Below are positions 42,261 through 50,110 of a stretch of 64,000 nt of DNA, one piece after another (position 1 is the first letter of the stretch; each line of letters begins with the position of its first letter). Source of the stretch: UBA1447 sp964627535 (GTDB lineage: Bacteria > Bacillota > Clostridia > Oscillospirales > Acutalibacteraceae); assembly GCA_964627535.1 (NCBI GenBank), contig CAZVJW010000019.1:1-64000 (forward strand), read 5' to 3'. Position numbers and translations under genes: made by a program. Below the pieces are notes generated by a model. That model was not told the origin of the DNA. It did not search any database and saw nothing but the letters and a program-made list of their open reading frames with translations.

Positions 42261-44450
42261 ACGGCCATTTATAAGAGTAAGGATGACGGATATACCCAGC
42301 TCGTTGAAACTTTAAAAAAAAGCTGTAAAAGTGATGAACTTGCTATAATTGATAAAGCTTATTTGCTCGCAAGCGAAGCACATAACGGTCAACTTCGTCT
42401 TTCGGGCATACAGTATATCAGTCATCCTGTAGCTGTTGCACAAATTCTTGCGCAGTTGGGGATGGACTGTTCATCTATTGTTGCAGCCTTGCTGCATGAC
42501 ACGGTAGAAGATACGAGCGTTTCGATAGATGAAATCAAAGCTGTATTTGGAAATGAGATTGCTTCTCTTGTTGATGGTGTCACAAAACTCGGGAAAGTTC
42601 CTCTTTCAACGAAAGAAGAGGAACAAGCTGAAAATATCAGAAAAATGCTTCTCGCAATGTCACAGGACATCAGAGTAATAATTATAAAACTTGCAGATAA
42701 AATTCACAATATGCGTACGCTAAGCTTCATGCCGCCGCAAAAACGGCGTGACAAATCACTTGAAACACTTGAGATATATGCTCCGATAGCCCATCGGCTT
42801 GGTATACGAAATGTTAAGGATGAACTTGAGGATTTAGCAATAAGTTACCTTGACCCTGTTGCTTATCATGAGATTAAGGAATCTCTTGAGGCTCAAAGTC
42901 AATCACGCAAAGAGTTTTTGGATGATATCAGGTCAAAAATTAAAGAAAGAATAGTAACTATTGTGCCTGATGCTATTATTGACGGCAGAATAAAAAGTGT
43001 TCACGGTATTTACCGGAAAATGTACATGCAAAACAGAGACTTTAATGAAATTTATGATATTTATGCAGTCAGAATAATTGTTGATACGGAAATGGACTGC
43101 TATAACAGCCTTGGTATCATCCACGATATGTTCCGCCCGATTCCGGGTAGATTTAAAGATTATATATCTACTCCGAAGCCGAATATGTATCAGTCGCTTC
43201 ACACGACGGTTATCAGTAAGGATGGAATTCCGTTTGAGGTTCAAATAAGAACAAAAGAAATGCATCGTACAGCAGAATACGGTATTGCTGCGCACTGGAA
43301 ATACAAACTTGGTATTAACGGAAATGTAAAATTTGAAGAAAAGTTAGCTTGGGTTAGACAACTTATTGAGAGTCAGCAAGATTCTGATGATGCTGAAGAT
43401 ATTATTCGTACGATTAAAAGCGATTTGGCACCGGAGGAAGTGTTTGTGTTTACGCCAAAGGGTGATGTCATAAATCTGCCGTTTGGAGCAACGGTTATCG
43501 ATTTTGCATACGCCATCCATTCAGCCATAGGTAACCGAATGGTTGGTGCGAAGGTTGACGGAAGAATCGTACCTATTGATTATCAAGTTAAAAACGGAGA
43601 GATAATTGATATTATTACATCCCAGCAACAGGGTAAAGGCCCAAGCAGGGATTGGCTGAAGATAGTTAAAACAAGCGAAGCCCGCAATAAAATAAGGTCA
43701 TGGTTTAAAAAAGAACGCCGTGATGAAAACATAGTTGAGGGCAGACTAGATATAGAAAGAGAATTTAAACGGAATTATATACGACTGACAGATGATGCTT
43801 TGCATGAATTCATCAAAAAAATTGCTGAGCGTCAGCATTGTAATTCGGTTGAAGAATTTTATGCAGCAGTAGGTTATGGCGGAATATCAATCAACAGACT
43901 AATGCCGCGAATAAAAGATGATTACATAAAATCTTTTAAAAATACGACCGCTCAGGAAGTCATAATAACACCTGAGAAGAAACGCCAAAAAAGCAGCGAA
44001 GGTGTTGTGGTTGAGGGAATTGATAATTGTCTTGTTAAGTTTTCACGCTGCTGCAATCCTTTGCCCGGTGATGTAATTGTAGGATTTATTACACGCGGAC
44101 ATGGTGTTTCAATTCATAAGAGAGATTGCAATAATGTACCGAAATCAATTATTACTTCAAGTGAACCTGAACGATGGATAAATGCTTCATGGGATAAGAA
44201 TGTCCATGAAGATTTTAAATCAACTTTATTGATTTCCTGTCTTAACAGAGTTGGTATGCTTGCCGATATTTCGGGTCAGCTTGCTAGCATGCGTGTTATG
44301 ATACATGATATTAACACTCGAAACACCAAGGACGGCCGAAGCTCGTTTACAATGACAATAACTGTAAACGGTGTTGAACATATGAAAAGTGTAATTACAA
44401 AGCTGGAAAAAATAAACGGCGTTCTCGGAGTTGAGCGTACAGGTATATAA
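42261..44450 (+). CDS. relA: Bifunctional (p)ppGpp synthetase/hydrolase (RelA/SpoT), start codon unresolved
   Basis: Makes and degrades the stringent alarmone. HD hydrolase: YISHPVAVA, LLHDTVEDT. Synthetase: YDIYAVRIIV, RPIPGRFKDYISTPKPNMYQSLHTTV. TGS: VFVFTPKGDVINLPFGATVIDFAY. C-terminal ACT region ends the protein. The frame is open and family-like from 42252 (YTQLVETLKK ... AYLLASEAHNGQ), but has no ATG/GTG/TTG until TTG 42363, which lacks a ribosome site. An ATG at 42253 with AAGGGAG upstream, overlapping the recJ stop, is one base out of frame. So either a base was lost at 42254-42265 or a rare codon initiates. From 42261 it would be 729 residues. Confidence 0.88.
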   Translation, partial: TAIYKSKDDGYTQLVETLKKSCKSDELAIIDKAYLLASEAHNGQLRLSGIQYISHPVAVAQILAQLGMDCSSIVAALLHDTVEDTSVSIDEIKAVFGNEIASLVDGVTKLGKVPLSTKEEEQAENIRKMLLAMSQDIRVIIIKLADKIHNMRTLSFMPPQKRRDKSLETLEIYAPIAHRLGIRNVKDELEDLAISYLDPVAYHEIKESLEAQSQSRKEFLDDIRSKIKERIVTIVPDAIIDGRIKSVHGIYRKMYMQNRDFNEIYDIYAVRIIVDTEMDCYNSLGIIHDMFRPIPGRFKDYISTPKPNMYQSLHTTVISKDGIPFEVQIRTKEMHRTAEYGIAAHWKYKLGINGNVKFEEKLAWVRQLIESQQDSDDAEDIIRTIKSDLAPEEVFVFTPKGDVINLPFGATVIDFAYAIHSAIGNRMVGAKVDGRIVPIDYQVKNGEIIDIITSQQQGKGPSRDWLKIVKTSEARNKIRSWFKKERRDENIVEGRLDIEREFKRNYIRLTDDALHEFIKKIAERQHCNSVEEFYAAVGYGGISINRLMPRIKDDYIKSFKNTTAQEVIITPEKKRQKSSEGVVVEGIDNCLVKFSRCCNPLPGDVIVGFITRGHGVSIHKRDCNNVPKSIITSSEPERWINASWDKNVHEDFKSTLLISCLNRVGMLADISGQLASMRVMIHDINTRNTKDGRSSFTMTITVNGVEHMKSVITKLEKINGVLGVERTGI

Positions 44451-44472
44451 TTCGAATAATGGAAGTGAGTAT

Positions 44473-44949
44473 ATGAAAGCGGTCATACAAAGGGTGACTC
44501 ATTCATCAGTAACTGTATGCGATGAAATAATAGGTTGTATAGGCTCAGGTTTAGTGATTTTATTGGGCGTTGTTAATGGGGATACAGAATATGAAGCAGA
44601 GCTTCTAGCCGGGAAAATAGCAAGGTTAAGGATTTTTTGTGACGAACATGATAAAATGAATTTATCGATAATGGATACAGAAGGTGCCATCCTTGTTGTT
44701 TCACAGTTCACATTATGTGCTGACTGCAAAAAGGGTAACAGACCATCATTTGCAGCATCAGCCGAACCCAAACAAGCAGAACATCTATATAAATATTTTA
44801 TAGAAAAATTATATGAATATGGTATTAATAATGTCGAAACGGGGATTTTTGCAGCTAACATGAAAGTTGAAATAATCAATGATGGACCTGTTACAATTGT
44901 TTTTGATACAGACATTTGGTTAAAAAAAACATATGATAATTCAGATTGA
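44473..44949 (+). CDS. dtd: D-aminoacyl-tRNA deacylase
   Basis: Removes D-amino acids (and mischarged Gly) from tRNA. The 158-residue protein opens MKAVIQRVTHSSVTV. It carries both active-site signatures, SQFTL (VVSQFTLCADCKKGNRPSF) and NGPVT as DGPVTIVFD. ATG 44473 has GGAAGTGAG upstream; the frame extending to 44431 runs back into relA and is not used. It sits 22 bases after relA, a standard Firmicutes arrangement. Confidence 0.95.
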   Translation: MKAVIQRVTHSSVTVCDEIIGCIGSGLVILLGVVNGDTEYEAELLAGKIARLRIFCDEHDKMNLSIMDTEGAILVVSQFTLCADCKKGNRPSFAASAEPKQAEHLYKYFIEKLYEYGINNVETGIFAANMKVEIINDGPVTIVFDTDIWLKKTYDNSD

Positions 44950-44963
44950 AACGGAAGTGAAAA

Positions 44964-45599
44964 ATGGAGCAATATATTTTCCCGATTGGCTGCTATTCTT
45001 CGAATTGTTATGCTATTGTCGATGAAAGCAGCAGTATCGCAGCTATAATTGACCCTGGAGAATTTTATGATAAAATTATTGATTTCCTTACAGATAAAAA
45101 AATTAAAGTGAAATATATATTGCTTACTCACGGCCACTTAGATCATATACTCGGAGTATATGATCTAAAAAATAATACCGGAGCAAGAGTTGCTATTCAC
45201 AAAGGTGATGAAGAATGCCTTAAGGATGAGATAGCGAGTCTTGCATACAATATCAGACCGGGAATGCAAAAATATCTTGAACCTGATTTGTTGCTTGAAG
45301 ATGGGATGAACATCGATATTGGACAAGTTAAACTGAATGTTATTCACACACCTGGCCATACGAAGGGCAGTGTATGCTTTGTATGTAATGATGAACATAA
45401 AATATTTACCGTGGATACATTGTTTTACCATTGTGTAGGACGAACGGATTTTCCCGGTGGAAGTATGCCTGAATTACTGGATTCATTAAAGCGTATTTCC
45501 TCTTTAAAAGGTGATTTTATTATTTATGCAGGGCACAACAGGACATCAACGCTTGATGAAGAAAGGCTGCATAACAGATATTTGAGGAATTTGGTATGA
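44964..45599 (+). CDS. MBL-fold metallohydrolase (glyoxalase II-like)
   Basis: A 211-residue zinc hydrolase of the YcbL/glyoxalase II-like branch. Metal ligands are in LLTHGHLDHILG, VIHTPGHTKGSV, FTVDTLF and IYAGHN. It lacks the C-terminal substrate domain of true glyoxalase II, so the thioester substrate is not certain. ATG 44964 follows CGGAAG; the stop overlaps the hemZ start by 4 bases (ATGA). Member of the conserved relA-dtd-MBL-hemZ block. Confidence 0.92.
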   Translation: MEQYIFPIGCYSSNCYAIVDESSSIAAIIDPGEFYDKIIDFLTDKKIKVKYILLTHGHLDHILGVYDLKNNTGARVAIHKGDEECLKDEIASLAYNIRPGMQKYLEPDLLLEDGMNIDIGQVKLNVIHTPGHTKGSVCFVCNDEHKIFTVDTLFYHCVGRTDFPGGSMPELLDSLKRISSLKGDFIIYAGHNRTSTLDEERLHNRYLRNLV

Positions 45600-47083
45600 T
45601 ACTTGAAATATTAGGGCATAATTTTCATTATGAAATGGAAAATCTCTGCCGTGTATTTTTTCCATATGAAAAGATCAAAACGAAGTACATAGAAAACGAA
45701 AATGAAAACGAAGAAATTGATGAAAAAAAAGTAACAACAATTCTAAAAACAATTGATAATAAAATTGAATTGACGGTAAAGGTTAAACTTGAAAATATTT
45801 ATAAAACAATCGTTCGCGTCATTCCGTCAGAACATGTAGAATTAACGAACGATTATGAAAGACAAATGGCTGTGTGCCTTTTTGAAGCAATGACACAATT
45901 AACAGGTTATATGCCTAGTTGGGGTGTTCTGACAGGTGTTCGTCCCTCAAAACTGATGAGCAATTTAATTAAACAATGTGGCGAGCAACGCGCTAAAAGT
46001 TATTTTACCGAGAAATTATTGGTAAGCGCCGAAAAGACAAACCTAGCGATTACTGTTGCGAGAATAGAAGAACGGATTATAAATAACGCAAGACGAGATT
46101 ATTTCAGCCTTTATGTTTCTATTCCATTTTGTCCTTCAAGATGCAGTTATTGCTCATTCGTATCGCATTCAATAACCGGAACAAATGCAAAAAAATTATT
46201 ACCGGGTTATGTGGATAATTTATGTAAGGAAATTAAAGTAACTGGGGAAACGGTTAACAAATTAGGACTCAAACTACAGTCGGTTTATTTCGGCGGAGGC
46301 ACTCCGACAACGCTTAATGAATCTGATTTATCTCGAATATGTGAAACGGTAAAAGATAACTTCGATTTATCACATGTGGATGAATATACAGTGGAAGCCG
46401 GACGTCCGGACACAATTACGCCTGAAAAACTATTTGTTCTTAAGAAAAACGACGTATCACGTATCAGTATAAACCCGCAAAGCTTTAATGATTCTGTTCT
46501 AAAAGCGGTTGGAAGAAACCATTCTGCTCAATGTGTCCTGGATGCATACAAACTTGCGCGTTTATTGAAATTTGAGAGTATTAATATGGACCTGATTGCC
46601 GGACTGCCGGAGGATACTCTTGAGAGTTTCATAAAAACTTTGGATACTACACTTGATTTGGAACCGGAAAATATAACGCTTCATACACTTGCGTTAAAAC
46701 GTTCATCATCGCTTGTAACACAAGGTAACTATATCTTTGAAGGTGAGATAGCATCGAAAATGCTGCTGTCAGCACAAGAAAAATTGTTAAGCAGAGGATA
46801 TCAACCGTATTATATGTATAGACAAAGCCGCTCGTTGGGAAACTTGGAAAATGTTGGCTGGTGTAAACCGGGATTTGAAGGGATTTATAATGTCTTTATG
46901 ATGGAGGAATGCCAGACAGTATTGTCTGTTGGAGCAGGTGCCGTAACAAAACTTAAGCAATCGGAAGGTAGCCATATAGAAAGGATATTTAATTTCAAAT
47001 ATCCTTATGAATATAACAGCCGTTTTGCTGAGATCGTTTCAAGAAAATCGGGAATTTTAGAGTTTTATCAAAGATTTGGATGA
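45596..47083 (+). CDS. hemZ: Coproporphyrinogen dehydrogenase HemZ (radical SAM)
   Basis: A 495-residue radical SAM protein of the HemN/HemZ family. An N-terminal ~170-residue domain typical of HemZ precedes the cluster motif PFCPSRCSYCSF (CxxxCxxC). VYFGGGTPTTL and EYTVEAGRPDTITPEKL bind SAM. The C-terminal part has RISINPQSFND and INMDLIAGLPEDT. It is annotated as oxygen-independent coproporphyrinogen III oxidase, but the in vivo role of HemZ in heme-poor Clostridia is unsettled. It closes the recJ-hemZ block; hisS, a frequent follower, is absent. Confidence 0.93.
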   Translation: MILEILGHNFHYEMENLCRVFFPYEKIKTKYIENENENEEIDEKKVTTILKTIDNKIELTVKVKLENIYKTIVRVIPSEHVELTNDYERQMAVCLFEAMTQLTGYMPSWGVLTGVRPSKLMSNLIKQCGEQRAKSYFTEKLLVSAEKTNLAITVARIEERIINNARRDYFSLYVSIPFCPSRCSYCSFVSHSITGTNAKKLLPGYVDNLCKEIKVTGETVNKLGLKLQSVYFGGGTPTTLNESDLSRICETVKDNFDLSHVDEYTVEAGRPDTITPEKLFVLKKNDVSRISINPQSFNDSVLKAVGRNHSAQCVLDAYKLARLLKFESINMDLIAGLPEDTLESFIKTLDTTLDLEPENITLHTLALKRSSSLVTQGNYIFEGEIASKMLLSAQEKLLSRGYQPYYMYRQSRSLGNLENVGWCKPGFEGIYNVFMMEECQTVLSVGAGAVTKLKQSEGSHIERIFNFKYPYEYNSRFAEIVSRKSGILEFYQRFG

Positions 47084-47087
47084 TACA

Positions 47088-47116
47088 TTGTCACCGGTTA
47101 ATAATTATGCTATAAT
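47088..47116 (+). promoter_or_regulatory. Promoter upstream of the coiled-coil gene
   Basis: TTGTCA (47088-47093) and TATAAT (47111-47116), 17-base spacing. Confidence 0.7.
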
Positions 47117-47183
47117 TAGTCATTGTTAATTTCATAATAGTGAATAAAATGGCATTAATATTATTGAATGGAGGGTAAAATAG

Positions 47184-47471
47184 ATGAGCTTTTTTGATGA
47201 TGCGGTTTCTACTGCAAAAACTGTCGGAAAAAGTGTCGGAAAACGTACGGAGGAAATTATAATAATTTCAAAGAAAAAACTTACTGCTATTGAATTTGAA
47301 AACAAGATTGAAAACCTTTATGAGGAACTTGGCAAATATTATTTTTCGATTTTAAACGGTAATATCGAGGATAGTAATAAGAAAACTGAACTTAAAAATG
47401 AAATCGAAAAAGCAACGACGGAACTTGAAACAATTCGAATTGAAATATCCAATTTGTCAAATAGTAAATAA
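47184..47471 (+). CDS. Small coiled-coil protein of unknown function
   Basis: A 95-residue charged, helical protein beginning MSFFDDAVSTAKTVGKSVGKRTEEI, followed by two long amphipathic helices (FENKIENLYEELGKYYFSIL; KNEIEKATTELETIRIEISNL). The pattern resembles the N-terminal half of Clostridia proteins that end in a zinc ribbon, but no Cys are present here. It has its own promoter and a GGAGGG ribosome site. No function can be assigned. Confidence 0.75.
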   Translation: MSFFDDAVSTAKTVGKSVGKRTEEIIIISKKKLTAIEFENKIENLYEELGKYYFSILNGNIEDSNKKTELKNEIEKATTELETIRIEISNLSNSK

Positions 47472-47527
47472 ATATTTAAAAATTGTTTGAAAAATATTGA
47501 TTGATAGGTTAATATATATTTAATTTA

Positions 47528-47564
47528 TTTTGGAGATAAAATGATTTTTGGAGATAAAATGATT
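47528..47564 (+). repeat. Tandem 18-bp duplication of ribosome site plus start codon at mazG
   Basis: TTTTGGAGATAAAATGATT occurs twice with an 18-base offset, giving two in-frame ATGs (47541, 47559), each with its own GGAG. Confidence 0.9.
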
Positions 47565-48362
47565 AATGATTTTAAATTTAAACTGAGTTACGATTTCAAT
47601 GATTTGGTTAATATTTTATATTGCTTGAGAAAACCGGGTGGCTGTCCGTGGGATGCCGAACAAACTCATGAAAGCATTAAAAAAAATTTAATTGAAGAAA
47701 CCTATGAAGTAATTGAGGCAATAAACAAACAAGATAATTCTATGTTATGTGAAGAACTTGGAGATCTGCTGATGCAAATTGTTTTTCACACACAGATGGA
47801 AACGGAAAAAAATAATTTCAACATTGATGATGTGGCTGATGGTGTGTGCAAGAAACTTATTGAAAGGCATCCGCATGTTTTTGGCGGTATTAGTGTTTCC
47901 GGTGTTTCGGAAGTCTTAATCAACTGGGATGAGATTAAAAGAAAATCGAAGGGACAAACCACAAGAAGCCAAACAATGCTGTCTGTTCCAAGGGAATTAC
48001 CTTCATTGATGAGAAGCACAAAAATTCAATGCAAGGCTTCGGCATGCGGTTTTGACTGGCCGGATATTTCAGGAGCATTAGATAAGCTTGATGAGGAAAT
48101 TCTTGAATTAAGAAAAGCAATCAGCGGTAATAATGCCGATGAATCCTTGGATGAGTTGGGAGATGTGTTGTTTTCGGTTGTTAATGTTTCGCGTTTTATC
48201 GGACACGATCCTGAGGAAGCACTTACATCGGCTACAGATAAATTTGTTGAACGCTTTACTATAGTTGAGCAACTGGCTGAAGACGAAAAAATCGATCTAC
48301 AAACCGCCGGAATAGAAAAATTAAATTTGCTCTGGGATATTGCAAAACATAATAAAAGATGA
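47541..48362 (+). CDS. mazG: Nucleoside triphosphate pyrophosphohydrolase MazG
   Basis: House-cleaning enzyme that splits (d)NTPs to monophosphates. Two MazG domains are visible. The N-terminal one has CLRKPGGCPWDAEQTHESI, EETYEVIEAI and EELGDLLMQIVFH. The C-terminal one has KLDEEILELRKAI and ESLDELGDVLFSVVNVSR. There are two candidate starts, ATG 47541 and ATG 47559, each with a perfect copy of the ribosome site; 273 or 267 residues result. It heads the mazG-hup-rqcP-divIC-S1 block that in Bacillus is yabN-yabR. Confidence 0.95.
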   Translation: MIFGDKMINDFKFKLSYDFNDLVNILYCLRKPGGCPWDAEQTHESIKKNLIEETYEVIEAINKQDNSMLCEELGDLLMQIVFHTQMETEKNNFNIDDVADGVCKKLIERHPHVFGGISVSGVSEVLINWDEIKRKSKGQTTRSQTMLSVPRELPSLMRSTKIQCKASACGFDWPDISGALDKLDEEILELRKAISGNNADESLDELGDVLFSVVNVSRFIGHDPEEALTSATDKFVERFTIVEQLAEDEKIDLQTAGIEKLNLLWDIAKHNKR

Positions 48363-48410
48363 TATACTTTTTTTGGGTATTTCATAAATAAATTAAATGG
48401 AGGAAAAAAA

Positions 48411-48683
48411 ATGAATAAGGCAGATCTCATCGCAGCAGTAGAAGCAAAAGGCATTGAGAAAAAAGAATCAGCAAAAGCGGTTAAAGCGGTTTTTGAATGC
48501 ATTGGGGAAGCTCTTGCAAAAGGTGACAAAGTTCAGCTTATAGGTTTTGGTACTTTCGAAGTTCGTGAGCGTGCCGCAAAGCAAGGCCGCAATCCCAAGA
48601 CAGGCGCTGCTATAGAAATAGCCGCATCAAAATCACCGGCATTTAAAGCAGGCAAGGATTTAAAGGATAACGTAAATAAATAA
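48411..48683 (+). CDS. hup: HU family DNA-binding protein
   Basis: A 90-residue nucleoid protein that bends DNA. MNKADLIAAVEAKG starts the helical dimer core. QLIGFGTFEVRERAAKQGRNPKTGAAIEI is the diagnostic beta arm with the intercalating Pro (RNPKTG), and FKAGKDLKDNVN closes it. ATG 48411 follows GGAGGAAA. It lies between mazG and rqcP as in many Clostridia and is terminated by a hairpin at 48721. Confidence 0.97.
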   Translation: MNKADLIAAVEAKGIEKKESAKAVKAVFECIGEALAKGDKVQLIGFGTFEVRERAAKQGRNPKTGAAIEIAASKSPAFKAGKDLKDNVNK

Positions 48684-48720
48684 CATTTTATCGCTATATT
48701 TAAATTTTAATTGTTAATCA

Positions 48721-48752
48721 TTTCAGGGGCACACAAAGTTGTGCCCCTGAAA
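48721..48752 (+). terminator. Hairpin between hup and rqcP
   Basis: TTTCAGGGGCACA and TGTGCCCCTGAAA form a perfect 13-bp stem around CAAAGT. Without a T-run after it, it may attenuate rather than end transcription into rqcP, 18 bases downstream. Confidence 0.65.
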
Positions 48753-48770
48753 ATATAAAGAGGTCTACCT

Positions 48771-49010
48771 ATGAGATTGGATAAATACTTAAAGGTTTCA
48801 AGAATAATTAAACGCAGAACAATTGCAAACGAAGTCTGTGACGCAAGGTATGCTTTGGTTAACGGAAAAGTTGCGAGAGCATCATATGAGGTTAAAGTAA
48901 ACGATGTTATTGAGATTGCAACAGGCTCGAATAAAGTTAAAATACAGGTATTAAGTATATCTGAATTCGCCACAAAAGATTCTGCATCACTTATGTATAA
49001 AGTAATATGA
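48771..49010 (+). CDS. rqcP: S4-domain ribosome quality-control protein RqcP
   Basis: A 79-residue single S4 domain (MRLDKYLKVSRIIKRRT, VNGKVARASYEVKVNDVIEI) of the Hsp15/YabO type. In Bacillus RqcP binds the 50S-peptidyl-tRNA complex with RqcH and supports alanine tailing of stalled chains. ATG 48771 follows AGAGG. In Bacillus and many Clostridia the next genes are yabP and yabQ; here they are missing and the next gene is divIC. Confidence 0.92.
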   Translation: MRLDKYLKVSRIIKRRTIANEVCDARYALVNGKVARASYEVKVNDVIEIATGSNKVKIQVLSISEFATKDSASLMYKVI

Positions 49011-49136
49011 ATTAATTTTGAAATGAATATATTCAATAAATTAATATGCTCGTAATAAAAACTTGTAATATTTTATTGGCGAATAAACAAAACATAAATA
49101 AATTTAAAATAAATATTAAAATATTATAAAAATAGC

Positions 49137-49166
49137 TTGAAAAGTCTGTTGAATATGATGTATAAT
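49137..49166 (+). promoter_or_regulatory. Promoter upstream of divIC
   Basis: TTGAAA (49137-49142) and TATAAT (49161-49166) with 18-base spacing. Confidence 0.65.
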
Positions 49167-49216
49167 CAATTAAAATTAGTATGATAAATATAAATTTTAA
49201 AGAGGTTAACTTTAAA

Positions 49217-49519
49217 ATGCTTTTATCAGTAAATAAAAACAGAAAGAACAGTTACATTCTTACTTCGATATTTTTCGTAGTGGTTTGCTATTTTGTTATT
49301 TCTTGGTTTGATTTACATGGTAAAATTGATGAACAACAACAGAACATAGCTGTTATTCATGGAAAATATGAGGCACAGGAATTTGAAAATGCAGAATTAA
49401 ACAGAATCCTTGAATCTGAAAATGACGCCGAGTATTTTAAACGTATTGCACGTATTGATAGTGGTTTCGTTTTACCTGGGGAAAGAGTTTATTACGACGT
49501 TTCGGTGGGAAATAATTAA
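49217..49519 (+). CDS. divIC: Septum formation initiator (DivIC/FtsB-like)
   Basis: A bitopic division protein: short cytoplasmic N-terminus (NKNRKNSYI), one transmembrane helix (LTSIFFVVVCYFVISWF), coiled coil (KIDEQQQNIAVIHGKYEAQEFENAEL) and the conserved short domain EYFKRIARIDSGFVLPGERVYYDV. It works with FtsL and DivIB at the septum. I prefer ATG 49217 (100 residues), which has GAGG upstream, over ATG 49181. Identity rests on topology, the ERVYYDV end and its place between rqcP and the S1 gene. Confidence 0.88.
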   Translation: MLLSVNKNRKNSYILTSIFFVVVCYFVISWFDLHGKIDEQQQNIAVIHGKYEAQEFENAELNRILESENDAEYFKRIARIDSGFVLPGERVYYDVSVGNN

Positions 49520-49536
49520 GGAGGCTAATTCTTTTT

Positions 49537-49998
49537 ATGCAGGTTGAGGTAGGAGCAATATTAGACGGCAAAATTACAGGTCTGACTAATTTCGGTGCTT
49601 TTGTTGAACTTGAAGACGGGAAAACCGGAATGGTTCATATTTCTGAAGTGGCGGGTAGCTATGTTAGTGATATTAAGGATCATCTTGTCATTAATCAGGA
49701 AGTAAAAGTAAAAGTATTAAGCGTTGGCGATGACGGCAAAATCAGTCTTTCCATAAAAAAGGCGATGGAACCGGGACAAGTGCCAAAACAACAACAAAGA
49801 ACGAAAAATATGCCGCCAAAACGCCAAAATGGCAACGTTTGGCAAGGATCAAAGGCTGCACAGTCTGGCGATAGTCAATCGTTTGAGGATATGATTGCTA
49901 AATTCAAGCAAGTCAGCGAAGAAAAAATGACTGATCTTAAACACTCTACAGAAGCAAAGCACGGTGGTGGATATTCACGAAGAGGCGGAAAGCAATAA
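49537..49998 (+). CDS. S1 RNA-binding domain protein (YabR/GSP13-like)
   Basis: A 153-residue protein with an N-terminal S1 domain (EVGAILDGKITGLTNFGAFVEL, GMVHISEVAGSYV, KVKVLSVGDDGKISLSIK). A low-complexity basic/Gln-rich tail follows (QQQRTKNMPPKRQNG ... GGGYSRRGGKQ). The Bacillus relatives YabR/YugI bind the ribosome or RNA polymerase-associated RNA. AAGGAGG precedes ATG 49537, 17 bases after divIC, so they are co-transcribed. A strong terminator follows. Confidence 0.92.
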   Translation: MQVEVGAILDGKITGLTNFGAFVELEDGKTGMVHISEVAGSYVSDIKDHLVINQEVKVKVLSVGDDGKISLSIKKAMEPGQVPKQQQRTKNMPPKRQNGNVWQGSKAAQSGDSQSFEDMIAKFKQVSEEKMTDLKHSTEAKHGGGYSRRGGKQ

Positions 49999-50034
49999 TA
50001 TCTGCGTCTGTTTTGTTTTCAAATGGAGCTATTT

Positions 50035-50063
50035 GGGCGGACAATTCTGTCCGCCCCTTTTGT
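50035..50063 (+). terminator. Strong intrinsic terminator after the S1-domain gene
   Basis: GGGCGGACA-ATTC-TGTCCGCCC followed by CTTTTGTTT. Confidence 0.88.
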
Positions 50064-50110
50064 TTATAGAATTAATCATGAATACGATTAATGGGTATCG
50101 GAGAAAAACT

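Noticed and set aside
49964..50110. N-terminal extension of the amidohydrolase
   Set aside because: It overlaps the S1-domain gene and a strong terminator; ATG 50111 has its own ribosome site and starts the family's beta domain.
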